A DNA stretch of 64,000 nt from Paenibacillus sp. FSL R5-0517 (GCF_037974355.1 NZ_CP150235.1:2046001-2110000), one strand, 5' to 3'. Positions 47,909 to 57,876 are shown, counted from the first letter of the stretch. Notes: generated from the sequence alone by a model not told the origin. Numbers and translations: made by a program.

Positions 47909-47939
47909 TAGCGTATTGGATGGAGAAGCAACAGGAAAG

Positions 47940-47974
47940 AAGCAATGGGGCGTTATTGTCCCGTTGCTTTTTTT
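47940..47974 (+). terminator. Terminator of pyk
   Basis: AAGCAATGGGG-type arm pairs with CCCGTTGCTT with a few mismatches; seven T residues follow. Confidence 0.8.
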
Positions 47975-48039
47975 CCATCTTATTGACACTTTGCAGTGAG
48001 GTAACACGTATGAATGTTAGAACGAAGGAGGCCGATCAC

Positions 48040-48546
48040 ATGCGAGAACAGATCAATGGTAGCTGGTATGCGGCACGTCTTCGTGTACGCTATCAAGAAA
48101 GTGACCAGATGGGCGTGGTCTACCACGCGAACTATTTAAATTGGTTTGAAATCGGTCGAACTGAGATGATTCGCCAAATGGGGTATACATATCGTAAAAT
48201 GGAGGAACAGGGGTTACTGCTTCCCGTAACCGGACTGGATGTGAAGTATCACAAGCCTGCCCGATATGATGATGAGATTATCATTTTCACCCGTATTGCT
48301 GCATTTAGTGGTCTGCGACTGAACTATGAGTACGACATAAGACGCATGTCTGAAGAACCTGATGAGCATATGGCGATTGGAGAACGGGTATGGTCAGCTG
48401 ATGAATCACTCCCCGGAGAACGGCTGGTTACAGGTTCTACCCAGCATGTGTGGGTAAATGGAGACTGGAAGCCAGTTCGGCTGGATAAGGCAGCCTCTGA
48501 GCTATACAGCGCGCTTGAAAAGGTGTGGCTTTCGGGAAAGGGGTAA
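48040..48546 (+). CDS. Acyl-CoA thioesterase, hotdog fold (YbgC/4HBT type)
   Basis: 168 residues. The signature YQESDQMGVVYHANYLNWFEIGR (conserved Asp, Gly-Val-Val and Tyr-x-x-x-x-E) is that of 4-hydroxybenzoyl-CoA thioesterase relatives. It cleaves acyl-CoA thioesters; the chain preference is unknown. ATG 48040 is 8 nt after AAGGAGG, which rules out the longer frame starting at 47920. It lies 7 nt upstream of fxsA and is co-transcribed with it. Confidence 0.9.
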   Translation: MREQINGSWYAARLRVRYQESDQMGVVYHANYLNWFEIGRTEMIRQMGYTYRKMEEQGLLLPVTGLDVKYHKPARYDDEIIIFTRIAAFSGLRLNYEYDIRRMSEEPDEHMAIGERVWSADESLPGERLVTGSTQHVWVNGDWKPVRLDKAASELYSALEKVWLSGKG

Positions 48547-48553
48547 TACGTCA

Positions 48554-48952
48554 ATGCGAAAATGGATGTGGGCTTTACTCTTAATCATTCCGGTGATTGA
48601 ATTATTTGGTTTTATTCTGATGAGTGACTGGATCGGAGCCGGAAAGACATTGCTTCTCATGATTCTCACGTCCTTGATTGGTATAGCAATGTTGCAGTTT
48701 GAAGGGCGAAAAGTACTTGTAGACGCCAAATCCGAGATGGAGCGTGGCAAGGTACCTGGAAGAAAAATGGTCGATGGACTTTTTATTTTTGTCGGTGGTT
48801 TCTTGCTCTTGATTCCAGGTTTTGTAACGGATCTGATCGGGTTTACACTGATATTTCCATTAACACGTCCGGTTTATCGTCTGTTCTTCCTGGGATGGCT
48901 GGAGAAAAAAATGAAAAGTGGCAAAATTACGTTTTATCGTCGTCCGAAATGA
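48554..48952 (+). CDS. fxsA: FxsA-family membrane protein
   Basis: 132 residues with four hydrophobic segments (about 4-22, 27-45, 75-95, 100-118) and the family pattern VIELFGFILMSDWIGAGKTL and VDGLFIFVGGFLLLIPGFVTDLIG. In E. coli FxsA modulates exclusion of phage T7; the role in Firmicutes is unknown. AAGGGG is 10 nt upstream. Position pyk-...-fxsA-ytvI matches Bacillus. Confidence 0.93.
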   Translation: MRKWMWALLLIIPVIELFGFILMSDWIGAGKTLLLMILTSLIGIAMLQFEGRKVLVDAKSEMERGKVPGRKMVDGLFIFVGGFLLLIPGFVTDLIGFTLIFPLTRPVYRLFFLGWLEKKMKSGKITFYRRPK

Positions 48953-48976
48953 AACACCAGTTGTTTTGCATAATGG

Positions 48977-49023
48977 AAAAGGCTCCGCTCAGCAGATGAT
49001 TTCTGTTGAACGAAGCCTTTTTC
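48977..49023. terminator. Bidirectional terminator between fxsA and ytvI
   Basis: AAAAGGCT pairs with AGCCTTTTT, with an inner TCAGCAGA/TTCTGTTGA hairpin; convergent genes on both sides. Confidence 0.82.
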
Positions 49024-49054
49024 TATTTTCCCTGCGTGCTTATAAGATGATGTC

Positions 49055-50173
49055 TCATCGGACACGTCCGTTGATGATATACGTTCGGAGGTCACGCAAT
49101 ACGTTAGCCCGATTAAACGCATCGAGGATGACCAAGCTGACCGGACCGATAATCAAGCCAAGTACACCGAACAGTTTCAAACCCACGAACATGCCAACCA
49201 GCGTGGCGAGTGGGTCGAGCCCTACACTACTTGCAAGTACCTTCGGTTCAATAATCTGACGGGCGATTAGTAAGATCAGATAGATAACACTAATACCTAT
49301 GCCCAGATACAGATCCCCGTTCATAAACAGGTATGCTGCCCAAGGTACCATGACCAGACCCACACCCAAGTAAGGTAGCAGATCCACCAGACCAATAAAG
49401 AGAGCGATAGTGAAGGCTGACTTTACTTGCAATATAAGCAGTCCAATCATGACGAATAGTGCTGTAATCGAGATCATGATCAATTGTGCTCTCACGTACC
49501 CAAACAAGGCCTTTTTCAGGTCAGTCCATATATCTGATATTGGCTTGCGAATGGAGGAGGGTACCCAGCCCGATACGGTGATGCTATGCCGAGTCCAACT
49601 TTTGCTGATGAAGAATGTAGACAGCAGAACAACAATTAATACCGCCCCCATATTAGGTAGGGAAGTCAGGAGGCTCAGAACCATATTGAAAAATCCGGTG
49701 ACCAGATCGGTCACGGCTGTACCTACCGTTTCGGTCGTTTTGCTGATATTGCTGTTGATGGTTTCCTGGTAGTTGGGATTCTCCTTGTAAAATTCATTGA
49801 TCTGCCCAATCAAACTCTGAATGGTGTCATTCTGGGTCCAGCGCACAAATGTGTCCTTGATTTCATCCACATGAAGATCAAAGCTTGTCGTAAGTGAAAT
49901 GACTTCTTTTACCATGCGGGTAATCGCCGCTGATAGCACCACCGCAATGGCACCAAAATAAACGATCAATGAAAGAGTCACAGCCAGCCAGCGGGGGAAC
50001 CGTGCTCGATGCTGAAGCAGTTTCACTAATGGATTCATGGCATAGGCGATGATCCAGGCAATCGCAAAAGGATACAGAAGCGGGAACAGCAAGTATATGG
50101 CAACAGCGATCAGAATGGTCGCAATGATAACCCATAAGCCGCGGAGCAGACGTTTCAGTATAATTTTATCCAA
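49055..50173 (-). CDS. ytvI: YtvI, sporulation membrane protein (AI-2E transporter family)
   Basis: 372 residues with about eight TM segments and the family motif PYLGVGLVMVPWA; the C-terminal LDPLATLVGMFVGLKLFG segment is typical. The fold belongs to the AI-2E/PerM exporters. In B. subtilis ytvI is made under sigma E. The TTG start is 9 nt after AAGGAG. A sequence CATACATA, like a sigma-E -10, lies about 35 nt upstream of the start on the minus strand, but its -35 is poor. Confidence 0.9.
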   Translation of the reverse strand: MDKIILKRLLRGLWVIIATILIAVAIYLLFPLLYPFAIAWIIAYAMNPLVKLLQHRARFPRWLAVTLSLIVYFGAIAVVLSAAITRMVKEVISLTTSFDLHVDEIKDTFVRWTQNDTIQSLIGQINEFYKENPNYQETINSNISKTTETVGTAVTDLVTGFFNMVLSLLTSLPNMGAVLIVVLLSTFFISKSWTRHSITVSGWVPSSIRKPISDIWTDLKKALFGYVRAQLIMISITALFVMIGLLILQVKSAFTIALFIGLVDLLPYLGVGLVMVPWAAYLFMNGDLYLGIGISVIYLILLIARQIIEPKVLASSVGLDPLATLVGMFVGLKLFGVLGLIIGPVSLVILDAFNRANVLRDLRTYIINGRVR

Positions 50174-50704
50174 GCATCAACTCTCCTTATTTCAATTAAG
50201 CCGACCTATGTATGATCTATAAAACAGTATTAAGAATAGATGGCTATTTTAATTAATATAGAGCATTTACCACGTTTTGAAACGCCGGAAGGTTACCAGA
50301 GCTTGTTCAAGAGCTAACATTTTGAGCAAGCTCCACTGGGATTCTTTCTTTTGCCTAGAGTATGCCTTAGTATTACAGAATATAGCAATATAAAGTTCTT
50401 CATACGACAGAATTGTTTAAAAAACATTAAATGTCAACCTTGTTTTTGTAAAGGCTTTCAAAAATGCTTTATCAGTCCGATAAAGAAGTTTGATGTGCGA
50501 ATGAACTCTCATCATGTTCACATAAACGACAAAATCCAGTATGATGTTATAAGTAAATACCGATTGACAGATAGGAAAACCGCATTTTGAAATATTTGTT
50601 AATTTTAAAATGAAAATGTTTACAAAAAGAGGATAGGTGCACTTTGGCACTTATATGCACTCTGGAATGGTTCCTGATTTCGCTTATTAAAGGAGAGATG
50701 TAAT
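50174..50704. other. Intergenic region ytvI-citZ (531 bp)
   Basis: AT-rich, no gene supported. A 79-codon frame at 50351-50590 has poor amino-acid composition and no ribosome binding site. It contains a hairpin at 50299-50333 (GAGCTTGTTC/GAGCAAGCTC, 9/10 pairs) without a T-run and a cre-like site at 50611-50624. Confidence 0.55.
50611..50624 (+). promoter_or_regulatory. cre-like site (CcpA) upstream of citZ
   Basis: TGAAAATGTTTACA matches the catabolite-responsive element TGWAANCGNTNWCA except for T in place of the central C. CcpA represses citZ in B. subtilis, so the location, 80 bp before citZ, fits. Confidence 0.45.
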
Positions 50705-51817
50705 ATGACAGCTACCAAAGGTCTGGAAGGCATCGTTGCAACAACCTCTTCGATCAGTTCTATTGTAGACGGTGTGCTCACATACCGTGGTTACGATATC
50801 GACGATTTGGCTGAACATGCCAGCTTTGAAGAAGTTGCCTATTTGTTGTGGTTTGGTAAATTGCCAACAACGGATGAACTGAAATCCCTTCGTAAAAGCC
50901 TGAGCGATTACGCGCCGATTCCGAGCGAGTTGATTGCACAAATCCAATTGTATCCGAAAAACGTCAGTACCATGGCAGCACTTCGTTCCGCTGTCTCTGC
51001 ACTTGCACTGTACGACGAGCAAGCTGATGAGATGACAACAGAAGCGAATGAGAACAAAGCGGTTAAGTTGCAAGCACAGTTGCCAACGATTGTGGCAGCC
51101 ATCGCCCGTATCCGTCAGGGCAAAGAACCTGTGGCTCCAAAAGAAGGCGCTTCCATCGCAGAGAACTTTTTATATATGATGACTGGTGAAGAACCATCCG
51201 AGACCGCAGTGAAAGCATTGGACCAAGCCCTTGTCCTGCATGCGGATCACGAGTTGAATGCTTCGACATTTGCAGCTCGTGTAACGGTTGCTACGCTGTC
51301 GGATATCTATTCCGGTGTAACTTCCGCCATTGGCGCACTGAAGGGACCACTGCATGGTGGTGCTAACGAAGCCGTTATGAAAATGTTGAATGAGATCGGT
51401 ACGCCTGATCGTCTTGAAGCGGCAATTCAGGAAAAATTGAATAATCGTGAAAAGATCATGGGCTTTGGACATCGGGTGTACAAAAACGGTGATCCACGTG
51501 CCAAGCATCTACAGAAGATGTCCAGAGAACTTGGCGAGATGAACAATGATACGCGCCTTTATGATATGTCAGTGAAGATCGAGGAACTGGTTACAGGACA
51601 AAAAGGACTGAAGCCTAACGTAGACTTCTATTCTGCTTCTGTATATACCCAACTGGAGATCGAACAGGAATTGTTCACTCCGATCTTTGCCATCAGCCGG
51701 GTGTCTGGATGGACTGCGCATATTTTGGAACAGCTTGCGGACAATCGCATCATTCGTCCACGTGCGGAGTACACTGGCCCTACAGAACAGAAATACGTTT
51801 CTATTGAACTTCGCTAA
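50705..51817 (+). CDS. citZ: Citrate synthase
   Basis: 370 residues, normal for type II-short Firmicute citrate synthase. Catalytic residues are in the expected motifs: His in GPLHGGANE, His in MGFGHRVYK and Asp in NVDFYSAS; LHADHELNAS also matches. It condenses acetyl-CoA with oxaloacetate at the entry to the TCA cycle. AAAGGAGAG precedes the ATG. First gene of the citZ-icd-mdh cluster, each gene separated by short gaps. Confidence 0.97.
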   Translation: MTATKGLEGIVATTSSISSIVDGVLTYRGYDIDDLAEHASFEEVAYLLWFGKLPTTDELKSLRKSLSDYAPIPSELIAQIQLYPKNVSTMAALRSAVSALALYDEQADEMTTEANENKAVKLQAQLPTIVAAIARIRQGKEPVAPKEGASIAENFLYMMTGEEPSETAVKALDQALVLHADHELNASTFAARVTVATLSDIYSGVTSAIGALKGPLHGGANEAVMKMLNEIGTPDRLEAAIQEKLNNREKIMGFGHRVYKNGDPRAKHLQKMSRELGEMNNDTRLYDMSVKIEELVTGQKGLKPNVDFYSASVYTQLEIEQELFTPIFAISRVSGWTAHILEQLADNRIIRPRAEYTGPTEQKYVSIELR

Positions 51818-51964
51818 TAGCCACAAAAACAGTATAATAATATGGACGAGGTGAAGGGTTGGAAAGTAGAGGCGTTACTAGCTTAAGCTCTCAGGACCCT
51901 TCTCTCCACAAGACTAGTGGTATGATGAATACTGCATATATGAAACCTAGGAGGAATTTTAACT
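51818..51964 (+). promoter_or_regulatory. icd leader with TATAAT and hairpin
   Basis: A perfect TATAAT at 51833-51838 without a good -35 suggests a weak internal promoter. Downstream, GAAGGGT and ACCCTTC pair around an inner AGAG/CTCT stem (about 51852-51908). It may give icd some independent expression; no T-run follows the hairpin. Confidence 0.35.
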
Positions 51965-53257
51965 ATGAAATTAGAAAAATTTGCTCACCCAACTGAAGGC
52001 GAAAAAATTCAAATTGATAACGGTACACTTCAAGTACCTAGCAACCCAATCATTCCATTTATCGAAGGTGACGGTACAGGCCGTGATATCTGGAAAGCTT
52101 CCAAACGTGTATTGGATGCAGCTGTTGAAAAAGCCTATGATGGCAACAAAAAAATCGCATGGTATGAAGTGTTTGCTGGACAAAAAGCATTCGATACATA
52201 CGGTGAGTGGTTGCCGAATGATACATTGGAAGCCATTCGTGAGTATATCGTAGCGATCAAAGGACCATTGACTACACCAATCGGTGGCGGTATCCGTTCC
52301 CTGAACGTAGCCCTGCGTCAAGAGCTTGACCTCTACACTTGCTTGCGTCCTGTTCGTTATTTCGACGGTGTACCTTCTCCGGTTAAACGTCCTGAGCTGG
52401 TAGACATGGTTATTTTCCGTGAGAATACGGAAGATATCTATGCAGGAATCGAGTATGCTGAAGGTTCTGAAGAAGTGAAAAAAGTGATCCAGTTCCTGCA
52501 ACAGGAGATGGGTGCTAACAAAATTCGTTTCCCTGAAACTTCCGGTATTGGTATCAAGCCAGTTTCTTCCGAAGGTTCAAAACGTTTGGTGCGTGCAGCA
52601 ATTCAATACGCAATTGATCATAACCGTAAGAGTGTTACCTTGGTACACAAAGGTAATATCATGAAATTTACCGAAGGTGCCTTCAAAAACTGGGGATACG
52701 AAGTGGCTGAAGAAGAGTTCGCTGACAAAGTATTCACTTGGGCACAATATGACATCATCAAAGATAACGAAGGTACAGATGCAGCGAATGCAGCACAAAA
52801 AGCCGCTGAAGATGCTGGTAAAATCATCGTAAAAGATGCGATTGCCGATATCGCTCTGCAACAAGTACTGACTCGTCCAGGCGAATTCGATGTGATCGCA
52901 ACCTTGAACCTGAACGGTGACTATCTGTCCGATGCACTTGCAGCGCAAGTTGGCGGAATTGGTATCGCTCCTGGAGCGAACATCAACTACGTGACAGGAC
53001 ATGCTATCTTCGAAGCAACTCACGGTACTGCACCTAAATACGCGGACAAAGATGTCGTGAACCCTGGTTCCGTTATTCTGTCCGGAGTAATGTTGCTTGA
53101 GCACTTGGGATGGCAAGAAGCAGCTAACCTGATCTACAAAGGTATGGAAACATCCATTAACAATAAAACAGTAACGTATGACTTTGCACGTCTGATGGAT
53201 GGCGCTACTGAAGTGAAATGTTCTGAATTCGCGGATCAAATCATTAAAAACCTGTAA
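51965..53257 (+). CDS. icd: Isocitrate dehydrogenase, NADP-dependent
   Basis: 430 residues with the prokaryotic NADP-IDH features: [24 protein letters not shown], the substrate-loop [13 protein letters not shown] and the late NLNGDYLSD metal site. It decarboxylates isocitrate to 2-oxoglutarate. AGGAGG precedes the ATG. It is 15 bp upstream of mdh and certainly co-transcribed with it. Confidence 0.97.
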   Translation: MKLEKFAHPTEGEKIQIDNGTLQVPSNPIIPFIEGDGTGRDIWKASKRVLDAAVEKAYDGNKKIAWYEVFAGQKAFDTYGEWLPNDTLEAIREYIVAIKGPLTTPIGGGIRSLNVALRQELDLYTCLRPVRYFDGVPSPVKRPELVDMVIFRENTEDIYAGIEYAEGSEEVKKVIQFLQQEMGANKIRFPETSGIGIKPVSSEGSKRLVRAAIQYAIDHNRKSVTLVHKGNIMKFTEGAFKNWGYEVAEEEFADKVFTWAQYDIIKDNEGTDAANAAQKAAEDAGKIIVKDAIADIALQQVLTRPGEFDVIATLNLNGDYLSDALAAQVGGIGIAPGANINYVTGHAIFEATHGTAPKYADKDVVNPGSVILSGVMLLEHLGWQEAANLIYKGMETSINNKTVTYDFARLMDGATEVKCSEFADQIIKNL

Positions 53258-53272
53258 GGGGAGATGTGAATC

Positions 53273-54214
53273 TTGACTATTCAGCGCAAAAAAATCACAG
53301 TAGTCGGCGCCGGTTTTACCGGTGCCACGACCGCATTAATGCTTGCCCAAAAAGAACTCGGGGATGTTGTGCTGGTTGATATTCCTCAGCTGGAGAACCC
53401 GACGAAGGGGAAAGCACTCGATATGATGGAGGCAAGTCCTGTTCAAGGATTTGACAGTCATATCGTCGGTACTTCCAACTACGAAGATACTGCAGGTTCT
53501 GAGATTGTAATCATCACCGCTGGTATCGCCCGTAAACCGGGTATGAGCCGTGACGATCTGGTCAATACGAATGCGGGTATTGTGAAGTCCGTTTGTGAAA
53601 ATGTGAAAAAATATTGCCCTGATTCCATCGTCATTATTCTAAGTAACCCGGTAGATGCGATGACTTATGCAGCTTATCAGACCCTTGGTTTTCCTAAAAA
53701 CCGTGTTATTGGTCAGTCAGGTGTTCTGGATACAGCACGTTATTGTACCTTCATTGCGCAAGAGCTGAACGTATCTGTTGAAGATGTTCGTGGATTCGTT
53801 CTTGGTGGTCACGGAGACGATATGGTGCCTCTCGTTCGTTATTCGAGCGTGGGAGGCATTCCAATCGATACCCTGATTCCGGCTGACCGGATCGAATCCA
53901 TCGTGCAGCGCACCCGTGTTGGCGGTGGTGAGATTGTGAATCTGCTTGGTAACGGCAGTGCGTATTACGCACCGGCGGCTTCACTTGTTCAGATGACCGA
54001 AGCGATTTTGAAGGACAAGAAACGTATCATTCCAGTCATCGCTTATCTTGAAGGTGAATATGGCTATCATGATCTGTTCCTCGGTGTACCAACCATTCTG
54101 GGTGGTAACGGCATTGAGAAAATATTCGAGCTTGACCTGACAACGGAAGAAAAAGCAGGCTTGGATAAATCTGCTGATTCGGTTCGTAACGTCATTTCAG
54201 TAGTAAACCTGTAA
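53273..54214 (+). CDS. mdh: Malate dehydrogenase
   Basis: 313 residues of the LDH-like malate dehydrogenase family. Rossmann motif GAGFTGAT (residues about 12-19), catalytic Asp/His pair in [17 protein letters not shown] and [11 protein letters not shown], substrate Arg in [11 protein letters not shown]. It oxidises malate with NAD. The TTG start is 6-7 nt after GGGGAG; no ATG with a binding site exists. Ends at a strong terminator. Confidence 0.96.
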   Translation: MTIQRKKITVVGAGFTGATTALMLAQKELGDVVLVDIPQLENPTKGKALDMMEASPVQGFDSHIVGTSNYEDTAGSEIVIITAGIARKPGMSRDDLVNTNAGIVKSVCENVKKYCPDSIVIILSNPVDAMTYAAYQTLGFPKNRVIGQSGVLDTARYCTFIAQELNVSVEDVRGFVLGGHGDDMVPLVRYSSVGGIPIDTLIPADRIESIVQRTRVGGGEIVNLLGNGSAYYAPAASLVQMTEAILKDKKRIIPVIAYLEGEYGYHDLFLGVPTILGGNGIEKIFELDLTTEEKAGLDKSADSVRNVISVVNL

Positions 54215-54240
54215 GTTTGAGAACTTTTTGAACAGAAGCT

Positions 54241-54276
54241 AAAAGAAAACCTCCGGTAACCCGGAGGTTTTCTTTT
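54241..54276 (+). terminator. Terminator of citZ-icd-mdh
   Basis: A perfect 16-bp stem with loop TAAC, ending in a T-rich tract. Confidence 0.95.
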
Positions 54277-54348
54277 CTTTGGATAAGATCCCCAGTATAA
54301 TGGGATGTGATGTATAGCACACCGAAAATGTTGAGGAGGATGAAAATT

Positions 54349-54774
54349 TTGACAATGATTATGTATCTGCTCCATATTATTGGAGCACTGGCGATGGGAT
54401 TTTATTTGATTCTGCCATTTGTGGTCGGTAAAATCCGTACTTTGAATGCTGCAGCACAAGAGGGAGCATTTGCATCGCTACGTTCTTTGAACAAAGTCGC
54501 GCAGTATGGACTTGTAATCCAACTTCTAACAGGCGGTTACCTGATGACAAAAGGTGAGTATTCTCATGTCTGGATGGCTGTTGTTGTTGTCCTTCTCTTG
54601 GCCATTGCCGCTATTGGAGGAATTATGGGCAAACCGCTACGACTCGCTGCAGAAGGTGTGAAAAACAAGCGTGATGTAGGTCCTGAGCAAAGCAAGATCC
54701 GTATGTTCAGTACACTTCTGGCTGTATTCTTGCTTATCATGGTGTATCTGATGGTGAATAATCAGGTCATCTAA
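54349..54774 (+). CDS. Small four-TM membrane protein, unknown
   Basis: 141 residues with four hydrophobic segments (about 3-22, 48-60, 68-90, 115-135) and short loops. It has the look of the DUF2269/CopD-like small membrane proteins, but I cannot place it firmly. TTG 54349 is 8 nt after GAGGAGGA; an in-frame ATG at 54340 overlaps that site, and ATG 54355 is also possible. Confidence 0.7.
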   Translation: MTMIMYLLHIIGALAMGFYLILPFVVGKIRTLNAAAQEGAFASLRSLNKVAQYGLVIQLLTGGYLMTKGEYSHVWMAVVVVLLLAIAAIGGIMGKPLRLAAEGVKNKRDVGPEQSKIRMFSTLLAVFLLIMVYLMVNNQVI

Positions 54775-54831
54775 GTGCGTAGCGGACGGTTAATCCATCC
54801 TACAACGATGTATTAGTCTCCATTGCTTAAG

Positions 54832-54843
54832 CGTTTGCAAACG
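54832..54843. promoter_or_regulatory. Perfect 12-bp palindrome CGTTTGCAAACG
   Basis: Typical core of LacI-family operators. It lies between the 3' ends of two convergent genes, where an operator would not be expected. Confidence 0.35.
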
Positions 54844-54887
54844 TAATTAGGACAAGCTGAATGGGATGTAAGATAGCGTTACGGGAA

Positions 54888-54934
54888 ACAAATGAAAAAT
54901 AGACAGCCACATCGGCTGTCTATTTTTCATTTGT
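54888..54934. terminator. Perfect 21-bp bidirectional terminator hairpin
   Basis: Stem 54888-54908 with 54914-54934, 5-nt loop. T-rich on both strands. It separates the four-TM protein gene from the diguanylate cyclase gene. Confidence 0.85.
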
Positions 54935-55040
54935 TATTACCAAGTTGAATCAGCATTCCTTGTTTTATTTGAGTTGGTACTACAGCAGTCTTTACCATAC
55001 ATATCATCGTCCATGCTCCATCAGGTAAGGTCTACATGGG

Positions 55041-56600
55041 TTAGGTTGCACTCATAGCATATGCACACACAGCATTTCGACCATTCCGCTTGGACTCATA
55101 CAGCGCAGTATCAGCATCACGTAACAAGGATTCCAGCGAATCAATGCCTCCATTGTATTGGGAGATACCAAAGCTTGAGGTCAGCGTAATAGGATTTCCC
55201 TTAACATCTAGGGGGGAATTCAACAAGGCAACTCTCAGTTGCTCTGCAAGTTCTTTGGCTTCTTGAAGAGAGGTATCCGGAAGGGAGATAACGAATTCTT
55301 CTCCTCCATAACGGGCGAACAACATCTCAGGGCTCAAATATCGATTACATACAGAGACTACATGGATAATGGCCTGATCACCTACATCATGTCCATAGGT
55401 ATCATTGATGCGTTTAAAATAATCGATATCAAATAATATAAATGAAACAGGCTGCTGATTAAGACGAGCCTCGCTTAACATCTCCCGTCCTTTATGCAAA
55501 AAATGAGTGCGATTATAGATTTTGGTCAGACCATCGAAATAAGCCAGTTGTTTTAGCTGTTCTTGCAAGAAACGTTGTTCTGTTATATCAATGAGCATAA
55601 TGAGGCTACCCACGATCTGTGCATCCTTGTTATACACATAAGATGTTCTGACTTGATAACAGACGGTTTCACCTGCTAACTGCCAGTACAGATCCGTTTG
55701 CAATCCTTCCTTCTCGTATTGAACGGGAAAAGTCTCACCGGCAAGAGTAAGCCATATCTCATCCAAGGGTTGTCCAATCATGGTGAGGTTAAGCTCTGGC
55801 AACATGTCACGAAGTGATCGATTATAATCTACCAGACGATTGGAACTATCCAGTACAATAACTCCTTCGCGCATGCTCTCGAAAATACTGTCTTTAGCAA
55901 TCGGCACGATGGTCAGGAGACGAGAGGATAGAATGGCCCAGATATACATCGCAGATGTAATACACATGAGAACCGGCACGGGGTCCATCCCACCAGGTGT
56001 CAAGCCAAGCAAATACAGAAAAGCTGCGACCATAGGAATAATCTGTGAAGTAATCAGTGTAAGTAATTGTCGACGGTACATCTTCTTGGTGTGTTTCCAT
56101 TGACCGATCAGAATGAGGCAGGCACACAACAGACATGAGAACGTGAATGCGCCGTGTACAACATACCATTGACCTACTGCGATATCCATCAGAGGTACGG
56201 GACTATCTTCTCTCAGCCATACTTTCTTATAAAAAAGATGATGAAAATCATTGGTTGCTACCATACATAGTGTAATGGAAGGGATTACAAACAATGCGGC
56301 AGTGGCCTTTTTGGATAACGTTTTTCCTGTATATTTTATCATCAACATGAGGCCAAGAGATGCGGAGAAGGGCATGCCTATATACTCCACGGTGGTCCAA
56401 AACTTCATCTGCTCGAGCGTGTTGCTGGCCAGCTCAATTGCATATCCAAACGTGTATATGGAGAGTGCTGCTGTGTAGAGGATGAATATTTTGGAGCTGG
56501 GGATCTCGGATCTTCTGAAATAGGTATATAAACACAAAAAGACATTCAGCACGGCTGAAGTGGCTACGAGTGTTATATATGAATTAATATGCGATTCCAT
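55041..56600 (-). CDS. Membrane diguanylate cyclase: 7TM, PAS, GGDEF
   Basis: 519 residues. The N-terminal 220 residues have seven hydrophobic segments resembling the histidine-kinase-type 7TM sensor region. A PAS domain follows (about 230-345), then GGDEF with GGEEF at 432-436, so it should make c-di-GMP. No RxxD inhibitory site is present at the usual position five residues before GGEEF, suggesting no product inhibition by that route. It is the only GGDEF gene in the window, alongside two HD-GYP genes. Single-gene unit on the minus strand. Confidence 0.9.
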   Translation of the reverse strand: MESHINSYITLVATSAVLNVFLCLYTYFRRSEIPSSKIFILYTAALSIYTFGYAIELASNTLEQMKFWTTVEYIGMPFSASLGLMLMIKYTGKTLSKKATAALFVIPSITLCMVATNDFHHLFYKKVWLREDSPVPLMDIAVGQWYVVHGAFTFSCLLCACLILIGQWKHTKKMYRRQLLTLITSQIIPMVAAFLYLLGLTPGGMDPVPVLMCITSAMYIWAILSSRLLTIVPIAKDSIFESMREGVIVLDSSNRLVDYNRSLRDMLPELNLTMIGQPLDEIWLTLAGETFPVQYEKEGLQTDLYWQLAGETVCYQVRTSYVYNKDAQIVGSLIMLIDITEQRFLQEQLKQLAYFDGLTKIYNRTHFLHKGREMLSEARLNQQPVSFILFDIDYFKRINDTYGHDVGDQAIIHVVSVCNRYLSPEMLFARYGGEEFVISLPDTSLQEAKELAEQLRVALLNSPLDVKGNPITLTSSFGISQYNGGIDSLESLLRDADTALYESKRNGRNAVCAYAMSAT

Positions 56601-57006
56601 TGTCAGGTCTCCATGTTAGATTAGGATGATTAAACCAGTAAAAATGATAGCTAAAGCATATCTGTATACTGTACATTGTACCTCAGCCCAAGCAGCATAG
56701 GAATACACTTTGTATCATGAAACAGTCTAATTTCGAATAAATTTCGAATTCTGGCAATACAGGTTTTGAAGCAAATCGATTGTTTGATATCCAAAGAGCG
56801 TGGTAAATAACGAATAGAAGGTAGGATGCTGATAGAGACAGCACGCCGAGCCTTGAGTGCTTTTCATCACAGAAGAATAATCTGGACTGTTCATGCCATC
56901 CTACAGAATGAGACTTTTTCAGAGAACGAAAGACAAGGAAGGTTACAGCTAAAGTCCGTGTCTTCTGTAATCCAAACATGTTCACATTTTGAGAGGAGAA
57001 TGTTAG
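56601..57006. other. Divergent intergenic region (406 bp)
   Basis: No gene supported. Promoters of the GGDEF and SDR genes must lie here, but none stands out. A short perfect palindrome GTACATTGTAC is at 56671-56681. A GAGAGGAG ribosome binding site for the SDR gene is at its right end. Confidence 0.5.
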
Positions 57007-57876
57007 ATGTCAACCACACCACAAAACGAAAAAACAATGCCAGCACAGCATCAGGATCAACGACCTGGAATCGAGTCGGAGATGCATCCTAGACCCGAAT
57101 TTGAAAAGCCTGAATACAAGGCAGCAGGTAAACTGACGGGAAAGGTAGCGCTCATTACAGGGGGTGACAGTGGGATCGGACGGGCTGTAGCTGTTACATA
57201 CGCCAAGGAAGGCGCAGATGTCGCCATTGTATATCTGAGCGAGCACGAAGATGCCAAGGAAACGAAGCGCCAAGTGGAACAAGAAGGACGCAAGTGTATC
57301 TTGATAGCTGGAGATATTGGTGATGATGCCTTTGCGAAGAAGTCGGTTCAGCAGACGGTGGATGAATTGGGTAAACTGGACATTGTCGTGAATAACGCTG
57401 CGGAACAGCACCCACAGCAGAATCTGGAGGATATTACACCAGAGCAACTGGAGCGAACATTCCGTACCAATATCTTCGGCATGTTCTATGTGACGCAGGC
57501 AGCTCTGCCACATCTGAAGAAAGGCAGTACGATTATTAACACCACATCCATCACAGCTTATCGCGGTAGCCCGACCTTGCTTGATTATTCATCTACCAAA
57601 GGAGCAATCACTTCGTTCACTCGTTCTCTGTCGATGAATGTGATTGAGAAGGGAATTCGTGTTAATGCCGTTGCACCAGGGCCGATCTGGACACCGCTCA
57701 TTCCATCCACCTTTGACGAGAAAAAAGTAAGTGAGTTTGGCGCAACCCAGCCGATGAAACGTCCAGGGCAACCGGATGAACTGGCTCCCGCATATGTGTA
57801 TCTGGCTTCGGATGATTCATCGTATGTGAGTGGACAGGTAATGCATGTAAATGGCGGTGAAGTGGTAAACGGGTAA
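57007..57876 (+). CDS. SDR-family oxidoreductase, general-stress type
   Basis: 289 residues. About 40 N-terminal residues rich in Gln/Pro/Glu precede the Rossmann fold, an arrangement found in the YhdF/YdaD (GSP39) group. NAD(P) motif TGGDSGIG (near 52-59), NNAAEQHP, catalytic Ser with YSSTK (Tyr and Lys), and the C-terminal SYVSGQVMHVNGG are all intact. Bacillus relatives are induced by general stress under sigma B; I find no sigma-B promoter here. The substrate is unknown. Confidence 0.92.
   Translation: MSTTPQNEKTMPAQHQDQRPGIESEMHPRPEFEKPEYKAAGKLTGKVALITGGDSGIGRAVAVTYAKEGADVAIVYLSEHEDAKETKRQVEQEGRKCILIAGDIGDDAFAKKSVQQTVDELGKLDIVVNNAAEQHPQQNLEDITPEQLERTFRTNIFGMFYVTQAALPHLKKGSTIINTTSITAYRGSPTLLDYSSTKGAITSFTRSLSMNVIEKGIRVNAVAPGPIWTPLIPSTFDEKKVSEFGATQPMKRPGQPDELAPAYVYLASDDSSYVSGQVMHVNGGEVVNG

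Noticed and set aside
50351-50590. 79-codon frame before citZ
   Set aside because: AT-rich region, no ribosome binding site, unlikely composition; counted as intergenic.
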